From: Shinisaurus crocodilurus
Lineage: Eukaryota; Chordata; Lepidosauria; Squamata; Shinisauridae
Reading direction: 5' to 3'
DNA: 64,000 nucleotides
Assembly: GCA_021292165.1 (NCBI GenBank)
Contig: CM037876.1
Location: forward strand, 289,207,938-289,271,937
The notes below the pieces were generated by a model. It had not been told where the DNA came from and did no database searches. It was given only the letters and a program-made list of their open reading frames with translations. The position numbers and the translations under genes were made by a program. The stretch's first letter is position 1, and each line of letters begins with the position of its first letter. Shown here piece after piece: positions 1 through 11,190 of this stretch.

Positions 1-1705
1 CTTACTGGGACAGTGGCTACCTGAACATGTATTGCACCTGTGGGAATAAGAGAAGGTATTAAAGGTGACTGGAGGGGGGGTGGGGAAGTGTTCGACTCCG
101 ATTAGGCTAGGTTTTCTCCCCCAGAGATGGTCAATGCTGCCCTTTATGGTGCAGAGCTTGGATACAGTGCTGTTTGCAGGCTGCTGTCACACCACCTAAG
201 GAACACACTTGGGGTCATCTGGGAATAGGGAGTGAATGGGCACCAGAAGGCAGCCTAAGTGCCCTCCCTCTTCTTACCAACAGCCAGTACTTGCAATAGC
301 ACCCCAGAGGCATACACTGCAGCCTAGGGAAAGTGTCACAGCTGCAACCATGCAGGTTGGAGGAAAGGATTTCTGAACAAAATGGTGCTGTGATTATGCT
401 TGACCTAGTCTACTCTGCAGGGTTGATCTGTGGGGGAGGGAGTCTAGATGGCCAGGACTTTGGCCCTTAACATGTTTCTCCGGTAGGGGGCGATAGTGGT
501 AGTAAAGTGGTCGTTTCAGGGGCCAGATTAGAAAGCTGTAGAACGTGCATGTAAAAGTGGGATTTTTGGTATAATAATTGACATGGTTAAGAAATAAGTT
601 GCATATATTTCAGTGTTGCAGGTAGTATAGCCCAATAGGTAGAAGTGTATAGGGTTTTTTTATTTTTAAATGTAATTCTTCTATTTAAAAAACCCAACAA
701 CCAAAATTAAACTCACTCTTGGGGGAAAAGTTGGTATATGGCAGTTGGAAAAACAATGCATTTGGGTATGTAATTATCCACTTGTAATTTGGGGTCGGGT
801 TTGCCAACAAATAGAAATCTGCAACAGTGAAAAACTTAAGGACAAGACAACCAGAGGGGGCCATAAAACTGCCTTGTGGGGGATCAACATACCCAGTACA
901 TGTTTGCAATTCCATGGAATTTCAGCTTCGAATTTCTATGTTGCCCCTTTCTCTTACAGCGGAGAAGGTTAGTTTTCATAGAAAAATCATGCATCTTGTA
1001 TATGGGTCAAGTCCTTTGAGCTACCTCCTTTCTAAGCTCCACCCAGTGACTGCCCGGTACAATATGCACTTCCTGGAAATTTTGGCAAGAGCATCAGTTA
1101 TTTTGCATTCAGTCCGCAGTGAAGTTGTTAAAAAAGAGACTGATGATGAAGTTGTCAGAAAGAGACAGTTGGAAAGGGCTGACAGAGGGCATGTTTTGCC
1201 ATCTCAGCCAGGATTGCTGCCCCCAGCAGAGAACTGGCCCTGCTTAGACATCGTGCCAAGGTTGTTAGGTACGTGGAAGCCTTCAGTGCTGCCATGGTAT
1301 TAATAATCGTAATGTTTGCTTTATGCTGGCACTCCTTTTTAATTTGGGATTCCTCTCCCACACGGGTTTTTATTAGATTCATCGCATCTGGACAACAAAT
1401 TTCAGTTCTAAAGATTACAGACCCACTTGCATTTGTGTTTAGTGTTGCAGCAATGTTTTCCTTTTTTGTTTGTTTGTTTTTATGGGGAATTGCATTATTT
1501 TAACATAATTAAGTTTTTCTAGGGTGATGAAGACACTCAAATGACTTTAGAAAATATTTTCTTGATTTTTATAAGAGTACTAGTAAAAGCTGCAGAAACT
1601 CTTGAATTGGGGGCACTTTTTTTTACAAAAAAAAATCAGGCAGCAGATTTTTGCTATTTATTTTCATCTTGAGTACTTACAAATGCCATGAGTGGGAGGT
1701 GTAGG
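1..1705. other. Unique AT-rich intergenic sequence
   Basis: No gene or confident repeat is seen. ORFs at 745-972 and 827-1303 have no recognisable domain. Short homopolymers occur near 1620-1640. Confidence 0.5.
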
Positions 1706-1796
1706 GATGGATGAAGCAATCTAAATTTGGTCTGGGTCAGTTTCACATGTATTCAATCCTAAATCTGTTCTGTCCAATTTCTGCATCAGTCTGCAG

Positions 1797-1864
<68 letters not shown>

Positions 1865-2095
1865 AATTCATATTCATTTTCATACAATATTTCCCTTAAT
1901 ATATACATTTTGTACACAGTTCCCCCCAATATATGCATTTTGTGCACCATTTTTGAGCCGAGAACTGCACTGCAAAATTTGGGGAAGTACATGATCAGAA
2001 GGATAACTGTGTTACAATCTAGAAGTGCAAATTATGCCACTTCGCCTAGAAATGTGAACCAAATGAAGTTCTCCCCCATTCCTAGTGGGAGGCAC
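1706..2095 (+). repeat. Interspersed AT-rich DNA repeat ('GGGATGGA' family), interrupted by a microsatellite
   Basis: It opens with 'gtagggatgga' and closes near 'cccattcctagt'. Internal 'atgcattttgtgcaccattttt' type phrases and 'accaaatgaagttctccc' recur in a second copy around 38515-38710. It looks like a non-autonomous DNA element, but its superfamily is not identified. Confidence 0.5.
1799..1860. repeat. (TA)n(CA)n compound microsatellite
   Basis: Thirty-odd bases of TA run directly into about 28 bases of CA. The short ORFs across it are artefacts. Confidence 0.95.
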
Positions 2096-2477
2096 TTTAG
2101 AAGAGGCAGCCCACCTTCCTTTTGACAGGGTGCCTGCTGTGACATATATCATTTAAAATGTGTGTGTTTCCAAAAAAACAACAACCCTGTGTCATCAGGC
2201 AAACGTCTCTCAAAGCAGCTAATGCATTTAAAAAGAACAAAATACATAAATATACAAGTTTTTTAAAAAAAACAGCAGGAGTATCAACTAACATTGACAA
2301 ATACAGCAGCTACGAGGCCTGGACAGATAAAAGTCTCTGGTGCTAGAATGTCATCACACTTGTCATGGGGAGTGAATTTGAAAGTCAGGGTGACACCACT
2401 GAAAAGGTGTATTCATGAGTCTCCACTCATCTAACTTAATGACAGCGGGGAAGGACAGACTTGAAGAAGCGCTTCCA

Positions 2478-2880
2478 AGAACATAAGAAGAGCCATGCTG
2501 GATCAGACCAAGGATCCGTCTAATTCAGCATTCTGTTCCCACAGTGGCCAACCACAGGAAACCCACAAGAAGGATGAGTGCAAAAGCACCCTCCCGCCCA
2601 TATTCCTCGGCAACTGGTGTATATAGGCATACTGCCTCCGATACTGGAGGCAGCATATAGCCATCAGGACTGGTAGCCATTGATAGACTTATCCTCCAGG
2701 AATTTGCCCAATCCCCTTTTAAAGCCATCCAATTGGTGGCCATCACTACATCTTGTGGTAGCAAATCCCATAGTTTAACTAGGTGCTGTGTGAAGAAGTC
2801 CTTCCTTTGATCTGTCCTGAATTTCCCACCAATCCGTTTCATGGGATGACTCCGGGTTTCGTATTGTGAGAGAGGGATCT
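2478..2880 (-). mobile_element. CR1 LINE 3' end
   Basis: Read on the minus strand this is the CR1 ORF2 C-terminus, with FFTQHLVKLWDLLPQDVVMA followed by the 3' tail ending at 'cttcttatgttct'. The frame is closed by stops and the copy is 5' truncated, as is usual for CR1. Two further copies of this subfamily end lie at about 6705 and 43398. Confidence 0.8.
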
Positions 2881-3504
2881 TCCAAGGAAGATGTCAATAG
2901 AAAGGCTTGTAATTGGTTGCAAGCTATCACAGGACCATCTACACCCTGATCCATGTGTAGAAGGGGGACCAAGCCAAATAGAATGGCCCACTCCTGTTTG
3001 CCTTTCCCTTCCTGGTACCTTTCAGGTTCCACCCAGTGAAAATCTGTAATTTCTCAAGGCTCCTTCCACCAAACAACCTTAAAACCCTCTAGGTCTCTTC
3101 GGTAGTGTGTGGTTTGTTTGGCTTCTAGGCATGAGGTGAGAAACCCCCCACAAAAAAACAGAGCACAAGGTTTAAACGGAGCAGTTGTCACCATTGAATT
3201 GGTCTTACTATGTTTATCAATTACAAGGCTCTCATTATACCTTGGTTCCATGAAAAACAAAAGCTACCACAGATGATCTAGTAGCAGCAGTAGAGTTTTC
3301 TTAAGCCTTGTTCTCACGAAGTGCTAAACTTTGTGTCTGGTGCTGTACCACTTCAGCCTGCAGGCGAATAAGGGAATTCAGTCTTGAAAGCTCTCACTGC
3401 TGTCTGAAGTGGTCTATTCCAGACCCACTTTAGCCATCTCAGTAAGAACTCTGCTCAAGAAAGCATGAAGAAGGGGAGGGAAGGGAAGGCAAGATACAAA
3501 GATA
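2881..3504. other. Intergenic sequence without recognised features
   Basis: No gene or clear repeat is seen between the CR1 end and the next MITE. Confidence 0.4.
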
Positions 3505-3512
3505 TTGTAAAC

Positions 3513-3613
3513 CAGTGTTCTCCAACTTTGGGTCCCCAGATGTTTCTGCTGGCTGGGGCATGCTGGGAGTTGTAGGCCAAAAACATCTGGGGACCCAAGG
3601 TTGGAGAACACTG
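3513..3613. mobile_element. hAT-type MITE, 101 bp, with 8-bp target duplication
   Basis: The terminal inverted repeats begin CAGTGTTCTCCAAC and nearly the whole element folds back on itself. It is flanked by exact duplicates TTGTAAAC (3505-3512 and 3614-3621). The 8-bp duplication and CAG...CTG ends fit the hAT superfamily. Related copies lie at 19093 and 56888. Confidence 0.85.
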
Positions 3614-3621
3614 TTGTAAAC

Positions 3622-4200
3622 CAATACCTAGGATGGAGGATTTTCAATGAGGCATAAAGTAGGCCCCATCATTCCTGGATTCAATCATATTTCAAGTTTT
3701 ATTACCTTTTTCGGGTGGTTGTTTAATTTTGCCACTTCAGATGTACCTGACATGATCATGTACCCAAGTTTTTTCTTAAAGAGAAGAAAATAAACAAAGC
3801 AATGGAGATTCAGTCTGTTGCCTGCTTTGGCTGAAATTAGCTCAGGAAGTCTTCCCCCCCCCCCCTAAAATCTTGCACCTTTGCTGGTATTTGCACTCTA
3901 GGTTTGTCCTCGGCAGAGACAAACATGACAGAAGGCAGATTTTATTTATGGCGAGGCACTCAAGGTCCAATATCTGTTTTGCTCCCAGTTCTTCCAGCAG
4001 CCTCCTGTTTTCAAATCCTATAAATGCCGGGGAATGGTTCGGTACACAGCTGAATATGTATGAGTCCTTATTTAAACAATGTTGTATATTTTTTTACTGA
4101 TAAACTAGGAACTGAAATATGGACAACCCTGATATGAGAAGCCGTTTGGTCCAAGTGAACGTTCCATGGCACGTAGCCATTTCTATACCCCCACCCCCGT
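3622..4200. other. Intergenic sequence
   Basis: Unique and AT-rich, with a poly-C tract near 3855. No supported gene. Confidence 0.4.
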
Positions 4201-4210
4201 CCATAGACAT

Positions 4211-4234
4211 ACACACACACACACACACACACAC
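4211..4234. repeat. (CA)n microsatellite
   Basis: About 12 CA units. Confidence 0.9.
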
Positions 4235-4254
4235 TCCTCCTTCATTGTCTCTGT

Positions 4255-4490
4255 CATATTTTGAACTTTATATAAGCACCTTCCATCATCTGATCTCAAA
4301 GCTTTTGGCAAACATTAATTAAGCTTCACAACAGCCCCAGAAGCTAAACAAATATTGGACCATAGGAGTAAGATGCATATTAGATGGGTAAAGGAAGATA
4401 GAGAGGTTGCAATTTGACCAAGGTCACCCAGGGAGTCAGCAACAGGACTGAAAAGTGCACAGCGATGGACTTGGAATCCCTAATTCTATC
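4255..4490 (-). mobile_element. MIR-like CORE-SINE, degraded
   Basis: The string 'gaggttgcaatttgaccaaggtcacccagggagtcag' matches the conserved MIR core. Because the order of parts can be read either way from one degraded copy, the strand is tentative. Divergence is high, as expected for this old amniote SINE. Confidence 0.5.
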
Positions 4491-4650
4491 ACTCCCCCCC
4501 CCTTCTCCTCCCCCATCTTCTCTTCCTGACTTCTTCAATGTTACTAGTTGATCTCTGTGTGCATATGAATGAGCAGGGCTAAGTCCTGTGTGCATGCCAA
4601 GCACGGGGGAAGTGCGGGATGTTGTACTGGACATAGAATCCAGCTTCTTC

Positions 4651-4682
<32 letters not shown>
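4651..4682. repeat. (ATG)n microsatellite
   Basis: About ten ATG units. Confidence 0.9.
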
Positions 4683-4683
<1 letters not shown>

Positions 4684-4878
4684 CGTGCCATTAGGGTGCA
4701 GGCACTTTATTGAGTACAAGAAGACTGGTCCTTGCCCCCAAGGAACCTACAATCTAAAATTCAACGCAGGGGAAATAACAGAGGAAAGGAAGTGGCGACA
4801 GAGGCAAACAGAGAGGCCGTATGTGGTTGTTTCAGTTACACATGCCTAGGCTTAGTTATGAGTTTTGTTGCAGTAGAG

Positions 4879-5405
4879 CAGGGGTCCTCAAACTTTTTAA
4901 ACAGGGGGGCAGTTCATTGTCCCTCAGACTGTTGGGGGGGGCGGACTATAGTTTGAAAAAAATATGAACGAATGGATCAAGTAAAAAAAAAGGACCAGGG
5001 TCCTTTTTTTTTTATTTGATTAAATGGAAAGTTATTATAAATTAATACATTAATAATAAATTAATAATAAATTAATTTGCCGCCGGTTCAGCCGCCCCTC
5101 CTCCCCTTCCCCCCCTGCAGGAGACGCAGGGCAGCAGACGGGCAAGCGGCCCGCACCCCGCCACCGGTTCAGCTGCCCCTCCTCCCCTTACCGATGCAGG
5201 GTGGCGGGCGGCCAGGCGGCCCGCGCCCCACCACCTGCTCAGCCTCCTCTTACCCCACAGGGAGGCGGGCGGCCCGCAGCTCGCCGCCGGCTCAGCCACC
5301 ACTCCTCCCCTTCCCCTGCAGGGAGCCTCTAGATCAGCCGCCGGGCCGGATGAAAAGACCCGGCAGGCCGGATGTGTCCCGCGGGCCTTAGTTTGAGGAC
5401 CCCTG
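4879..5405. mobile_element. hAT-type MITE, 527 bp, with GC-rich internal tandem repeats
   Basis: The ends are CAGGGGTCCTCAAACTTT and its complement. Exact 8-bp duplicates CAGTAGAG flank it (4871-4878 and 5406-5413). The left half is AT-rich. The right half (about 5079-5330) holds about four diverged units of roughly 55-80 bp, each starting like GCCGCCGGTTCAGC and full of CpG. The ORFs here are composition artefacts. It sits within a diverged older repeat whose halves resume at both flanks. Confidence 0.88.
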
Positions 5406-5413
5406 CAGTAGAG

Positions 5414-5729
5414 TATGGGAACTAGAGGGCTGTGTTAAACACGTCATGGAAAAGGTGGGCTTTGAGGAAGGATGTGAGGGAAAGAAGAGAGGTGGACTCA
5501 TGCAGTTATTCTGGGAAGCAGCTCTAAGCAGAGGAGGAGGAGGAGGAGGATTTTATTGGCACATCTCTAGCCCTCATGATTATGCTTAAAATTGAAAGTG
5601 TATGGAAAGTGAAATTTCAGAAGCCAAAGGAGTTACCAAATAATATTTCCAGAAGTCAAGGTCTCCAGTGCCCTGTGTAGCTCCTTGCTCTTCCCTGTGA
5701 TTAGCCAAAGCAGAATTATATTATATATC
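5414..5729. other. Intergenic, probably older repeat remnant
   Basis: This continues the sequence interrupted by the MITE. A (GAG)n patch lies at 5534-5550. No gene. Confidence 0.35.
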
Positions 5730-5972
5730 GAGAGCCAGTGCGGTGTAGTGGTTAGAGTGTTGGACTGGGACTCGGGAGATCTGGGTTCTAGTCCCCACTC
5801 GGCCATGAAACTCACTGGGTGACTTTGGGCCAGTCACTGACTCTCAGCCTAACCTACCTCACAGGGTGGTTGTGAGGATAAAATGGAGAGGAGGATTATT
5901 ATGTAAGCCACCTTGGGTTCCTTGCAAGAAGAAAAAAAGCAGGATATAAATGTAATAAATAAATAAAATATA
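5730..5972 (+). mobile_element. Sauria-type tRNA-derived SINE
   Basis: The tRNA-like head has the A box (GTGTAGTGGTTAGAGTG) and B box (GGTTCTAGTCC). It is followed by the conserved body 'cactgggtgactttgggccag' and a 3' tail with (AATA)n. It is nearly full length. Confidence 0.9.
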
Positions 5973-6425
5973 AAACAAGTGGGACCTGCAACTACATTTT
6001 GTTGGCTGGAGTGCTCCTGCTCACTGTGCCAGCCAGCCAGCCAGCCAGCCGGCCTTGCCCACCTCCATGATACTCCATTCCATTCTCCCTCTTCTCCAGC
6101 TCATGCTATTGGGGGGTGTGTGTGTCACCCTCCCCTTCAGGGTTTTTCCTTATTATTATTTTCTGTGTGTACTTCTGCAAACCTTGGCATTCCCCTGAAC
6201 CTGCTGAGATCTCCCTCTTGTGTGTGGATGGTGCCATTTTAACTACATAAGGTTCACTCACCTCTGAACTTCAGAAATAGAGAGAATAATAGTAGGCTTG
6301 CCACCAGTTAAAAGAATGTAAGTCAATCCATCCAACATTGATGTGCACACACATGTAAGAGGAGGCATCATCTTAGAAAAGGCATCCCACATTCTCTGTC
6401 CCACAGCAGGGAATGCCTCTTCTAT
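5973..6425. other. Intergenic sequence
   Basis: Short (CCAG)n at about 6031-6050. No gene or clear repeat. Confidence 0.35.
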
Positions 6426-6440
6426 GATGGTGCTTGCCAT

Positions 6441-6510
6441 TGACAGAGGGGCTTGGACTCGATGGCCTTATAGGCCCCTTCCAACTCTACTATTCTATGA
6501 TTCTATACTT
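6441..6510 (+). mobile_element. Isolated LINE-like 3' tail
   Basis: The phrase 'ggactcgatggccttataggccccttccaactctac' followed by 'attctatgattctat' is the same kind of tail that ends the two 5S SINEs at 37964 and 59453. Confidence 0.55.
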
Positions 6511-6617
6511 GCATTAAAAACAATTTGGGGAGAAACACCATGCACTGCCCATATAATTGAGGGCATTTTTAAAAGAGCCCTTTAAATTGGTTTATCTAAT
6601 TGACTAATCCATCATTT

Positions 6618-6700
6618 CCAAACCTGGTACCCTCCAGAGGTGTTGGTCTACATCTCCCATCATAGCCAACTAGCCAGCATGGCCAGACTAAACAGTGTAG
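6618..6700. mobile_element. Truncated hAT-type MITE
   Basis: It contains 'aacctggtaccctccagaggtgttgg' and 'tctcccatcatagcca', one half of the fold-back family seen at 39560 and 40290. Confidence 0.5.
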
Positions 6701-6704
6701 TATA

Positions 6705-7140
6705 AGAACATAAGAAGAGCATAAGAAGGATCACACCAAGGGTCCATCTAGACCAGCATTCTGTTCACACAGTGGCCAACCAGCTGCCCATGAGAAATCC
6801 ACAAGCAGGACATGAGTGCAACAGCACCCTCCCACCCATGTTCCCCAACAACTGGAGTACATAGGCATATTGCCTCTGATACTGGAGGAAGCATATAGCC
6901 AATCAGGACCAGTAGCCATTGGTAGTCTTCTCTTCCATGAATTTGTCCAAGTCCTCTTAAAGCCATTGAAATTGGTGGCCATACACCTTGTGGAAGTGAA
7001 TTCCATAGTTTAACAATGTGCTGTGTGAAGAAGTCTGTCCTTTAATCTGTCCTGAAGCTCCCACTTTTCAGCTTCATGGGATGACCCTTTGTTCTAGTAT
7101 TATGAGAGAGGAAGTATAATGTCTCCCTATCCATTTGATT
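6705..7140 (-). mobile_element. CR1 LINE 3' end
   Basis: It shares a continuous match with the 2478 and 43398 copies, from the 'agaacataagaagagc' tail through the ORF2 C-terminus. Indels break the frame. Confidence 0.8.
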
Positions 7141-7220
7141 ATGGTAATCCGTTTGATTACGATTAGAGCAGGGCTGTTCTATCTCCATGTAAAAATAAAG
7201 ATATAACAACCATCAAACCA

Positions 7221-7344
7221 ATGGCTCTCCAGATGCTGTTGGACTACAATTCCCATTAGCACCAGCCAGTATGGACAATGGTCAAGGATGACAGGAGTTG
7301 TAGTCCAACAATATGTGGAGGGCCCATGGGTTCCCCAGCCCTGA
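7221..7344. mobile_element. hAT-type MITE, degraded
   Basis: A fold-back of 'ttggactacaattcccat' and 'gacaggagttgtagtccaa', ending in CCCTG. It sits in another repeat rich in 'gaggactgtcctct'. Confidence 0.6.
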
Positions 7345-7549
7345 AGTAGAGGATGCCTTCCAATAGAGGACTGTCCTCTAAAGGCTCTTGCAATGAAGGA
7401 CTGTCTTCTGTAAATTAGGCCATGTGGCCACCCTAGTGGGCATCTCTCTTCACTTTCAAATGTTGCCGAGAGGCCCGCTGTGTGGATGACCTGAAGGGCA
7501 GACCAATCTGCATGCCCTCATCGAAAAACAAATCTGAATTTTGTGTTCT

Positions 7550-8110
7550 TATTTGCCTGGCAACTGTGGGGACGTGAACCTAAGTTTTGCAAAGACTGGT
7601 TGATACTCTATATGTGAGGAATCTTTTGTGTTATGTAGATCGGGGACATTGTGAGAGCGAGCTTGTGCGTGAGCACATCTACACTTCTCTGTAATTATGC
7701 TGCACATAATCGGCTTCGACATCCTTCTCTCTTCAATACGCCACATCTAATTATTGGAGCCTTCCCATGGAATGTGTGAAACTTTTTGACCAGGCCAGAG
7801 CAATTGAACACTCTTTTGGTCTCGAGCTGGCAGAGCGCCGCAAAAGCTACGTGGTCAGAGCTGGAAGATGGCCACAAATGGATGCTCAGCATTTGGCACG
7901 AGGCAGCCTCCAAAAGAAAGCAGGTGCCCTCCTGGCATTTTATAAAGAGAGTCATTTCTGAATGCAAGAGACTTGTATTTTGCATATTAGCGCAAGTGCC
8001 AATATAAACCCAGCTGTGTGCGACATAAAGTGAAATATATATTTCAAAAACTAGGACGCTGCTTTTCTATGGAGTAATCGCAAAACATTTGCATATGGAT
8101 GAGCTGTTTC
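7550..8110. promoter_or_regulatory. Candidate conserved non-coding element
   Basis: This stretch is repeat-free and balanced in composition, and dense in homeodomain- and POU-like words: TAATTATTGG at 7748-7757 and the octamer-like ATTTGCATA at 8087-8095. Overlapping ORFs on both strands are short and unlike any protein. Conservation is inferred from texture only. Confidence 0.4.
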
Positions 8111-8429
8111 TTTTTAAATGTTGGCTTTTCTTTGTTTGGGGGAATTTCCCTCCTCCTCCCTTCCCTCATAAACATGGTGATTTTTTTTTAATGTTTATCC
8201 AAGGTGACAATGCAATAGCCTAGACACGAGCTGAGCATAATGCGGGCAGGTGTTCTGCAGGTTTAAGCACTAAATGCTGAAAGCTGCAATGTTCACTACC
8301 CCATCTCCCGCCTCGATCATCCAATCTGAAGGCAGGTCTTCTCTTGAGTGGAGTGCAATTAATTTTAGGATGCACTTCATTATATTTCCAGTGCTCATCT
8401 GGGACACTGAGGGGGGGGGGAAAGCAAAA

Positions 8430-9471
8430 TACAATGTAGAGCCCCATACCAAGTTTGCTGATGACACCAAGTTATTTAGGGTGGTGAAAACAAAAAGGGA
8501 TTGTGAGGAGCTCTGAAAGAATCTTTCCAAACTGGAAGATTGGGCAGCAAAATGGCAAATGCAGTTCAATGTAAGCAAGTGTAAAGTGTTGCATGTTGGG
8601 GCAAAAAATCCCAACTTCAAGTATAAACTTGATAGGATCTGAGTTAGCAGTGACTGACCAAGAAAGAGATCTTGGGGTTGTGGTGGACAGTTTGATCAAA
8701 ATGTTGAGCCAGCAGCTGTGAAAAAGGCAAATTCCATGTTGGGCATAGTTAGGAAAGGAATTTAAAATAAAACTACCAAGATCATCCTGCCCTTATACAA
8801 ATGTATGGTGCTAGCCACACTTAGAATACGGTGTACATTTCTGGTCACCTCACCTAAAAAAAAAGGATATTTTAGAGTTGAAAAAAGTGCAGAAAGGGGC
8901 AACTAAATTAAATGATCAAGGGACTTGGCTCCCCTATGAGGAAAGGTTACAGCAGCTGGGATTGTTTAGCTTAGAAAAAAGGCAAGTGAGGGGGAGACAT
9001 GACAGAGGCATACAAAATTATGCATGGTGTGGAGAAAGTGGATAGGGAGACATTTTTCTCCCTCTCTCATAATACTAGAAGCCAATGGGGGTCATCCATG
9101 AAGCTGATTAAGTGGGAGATTCAGGACAGATAAAAGGAAGGACTTGTTCACACAGCCCATAGTTAAACTATGGAATTCACTTCCACAAGATGTAGAGATG
9201 GCCACCAATATGGATGGCTTTAAAGGGGGATTGGACAAATTCACGGAGAAGGCTATCAATGGCTACTAGTCCTAATTGGCTATATGCTACCTCGAGTATC
9301 AGAAGCAGTATGCTTATGTACACCAGTTGCCGGGGAACATGACTGGGATGGTGCTACTGCACTCATCTCCTGCTTGTGGGTTTCCTAGGGGCAGCTGATT
9401 TCCCACTGTGTGAACGGAATGCTGGACTCGATGGACCCTTGGTCTGATCCAGCAGGGCTCTTCTTATGTTC
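8430..9471 (+). mobile_element. CR1 LINE, 3' kilobase, degraded
   Basis: Conceptual fragments include KFADDTKLFRVV (the RT active-site block with ADD), WAAKWQMQFNVSKCKVLHVG and FFTQ/VVKLW-type C-terminal residues, spread across frames. It ends at 'gctcttcttatgttcat'. Stops and frameshifts make it dead. It is 5' truncated. Confidence 0.88.
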
Positions 9472-9739
9472 ATACCATCCCAATATTGTACAGATGGATG
9501 TAGGGGCACTGGTGTGTTTGTAATACTCCTATCTGCACACTAGGCAGCATTGCCTGGACCCCCGCTGCATTATACCCCATCCTTGTAGAAGGCTCCCCCC
9601 CCCCACATGCTGTAAGTTGTATACATTTAGTTAGCAATAGCCCTATTGCTACAGCTTTTGAAGCAAGAGATATAGTTAAACTCACCATAACAACAGATAT
9701 GGCAACAGATATGGCATATAGGGTTTGGAGTTCTTGGGC

Positions 9740-9942
9740 ATTTACCGATGCCCACCCTTTTAGGAGGGGCCCCACTGCTGACCATGAGGGCCCCCTGGCT
9801 CTGCTGCTGCTCCTCTTGCCACTTGCTCATTCACGCTGTTCCTCTGACCCAGCAAGCAGAAGGAGTGAGCAGAACAAATAGCAACCACCATTGCCTGCTC
9901 ACTACAGTGGCAGAGAGAGAGAGAGAGGAAGAAAGCGCCAGC
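9740..9942. repeat. Fragment of a CT-rich MITE family
   Basis: It shares 'tgctgctcctcttgccacttgctcattca' type wording with the 22411, 28853 and 60958 elements. A (GA)n patch lies at its end. Confidence 0.4.
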
Positions 9943-10274
9943 GACCTTTTCTACACAAGGCATTTATCGTGTGCTCGTCATTCCCTACTTACAGTTGTTT
10001 ACGGGTTCTTTAGACAATGTTGAGACCCTACAATTTCACTTGTTTTTTAAATAGCACTTTCGGTGAGTTTTTCGAGAGCAGGGGAAATGGGGTATTATTT
10101 CTGAAAGCAAAAGACAACACTGTTTCCATGTGTGCATTTGCACTATTCCACTATACCTAGAGGTTCTGTAGTGGAAAATCAGGAAAGGAAACCCTCTGTG
10201 TAGCATTCAGATCTCAATTCTGCGACAAAACCAGAAGTAGATGCAGCGGATTAAGAGCCATGTGTCGAAAAGCC
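9943..10274 (+). mobile_element. TIR element of about 335 bp ('CTTTTCTACACAAGG' family), copy 1
   Basis: It begins 'ccttttctacacaaggcattta' and ends 'catgtgtcgaaaagccc', which are inverted relative to one another. Internal phrases such as 'attccctactta' and 'gatctcaattctgcgacaaaac' recur in the 34397 and 59945 copies. No coding capacity and no clear target duplication. Confidence 0.7.
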
Positions 10275-10385
10275 CTCTATCAACTTTTTCTATAATGTCT
10301 ATGGGTGTGAATATAAGATGACCAGATCCCTGGCATGTGTGTGTGCAAATGTGCATATGCATATTTACATACATGTACACTAGAG

Positions 10386-10514
10386 CAGGGGTGGGCAATG
10401 TGTGGCCCTCCAAAAAGTTTTTGCCTACGGTCCTTCACCATTGGCTATGCTGGCTAGGGCTGATGAAAGCTTGTAGACCAAAACATCTGGAGGGCCACAC
10501 ATTGACCACCCCTG
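10386..10514. mobile_element. hAT-type MITE, 129 bp
   Basis: The inverted ends are CAGGGGTGGGCAATGTGTGG and its near complement. The flanks CACTAGAG and CACCAGAA match at 6 of 8 positions. Confidence 0.75.
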
Positions 10515-10702
10515 CACCAGAATCAAGCTATATCTTTTCCCACCCAAGATTTAATTTCTAGAGACCAAGGGGAGGGGATTGAAATTTGAAGAACTCTAGT
10601 GCATGTGTGCGCATGTGTGCACTGACTTGGGGGATGCAAAAAGGCATCTCCACATCTCCCCAAAAGGCACAATAAGGACAATGGTTGGCCAGGGAATAGT
10701 AG

Positions 10703-10738
10703 GAAGAAAGAGAGAAAGAAAGAAAGAAAGAAAGAAAG
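10703..10738. repeat. (GAAA)n microsatellite
   Basis: About eight GAAA units. Confidence 0.9.
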
Positions 10739-10799
10739 TGTGTGTGGGGGAGAGATGGTCCCCAGTAAACAGGGCAGGCTGGAGATTCTTAACAACAAC

Positions 10800-11190
10800 G
10801 ATAACAACAGAAACTAGAAACTCAAAAGTCTCCTGAAGAACATCCAAAGAATCCGAAGGCCTGGTGGATGAAGAGACCTTAAGAGTCCTAAGTAGCCAGC
10901 GGAACTGAACTATTGAAGATGCATGACACACCTCCAAAGGCAGGGAGTTCCATACCGAGGGTGCCCCAACCGAGACGGACACCAGTTCAGGCACCACTCC
11001 TCAGTCCAATGTCCATAGACTGAACCATGAGCAGGACCCCCTCCAAAGTTCTCAAGGTCCAGGATGGTACACTCCAGGAGAGGCACTCTGTCAGGCCTCC
11101 CTCCGCCTCCACCTTGAACAGCCCACCACCTCTGCAAGCTGCTTCTAAAAGAACACTTTCTTTGCTCCTCCACTGCCACCAACCCCTTCA
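10800..11190 (-). mobile_element. L2 LINE ORF2 C-terminus, frameshifted
   Basis: A minus-strand frame reads GAPSVWNSLPLEVCHAS, the typical C-terminal WNSLP motif. The upstream part continues in another frame. Confidence 0.7.

Noticed and set aside
827..1303. 158-aa plus-strand ORF near the left edge
   Set aside because: No recognisable domain, no splice-site context, and composition like the surrounding DNA.
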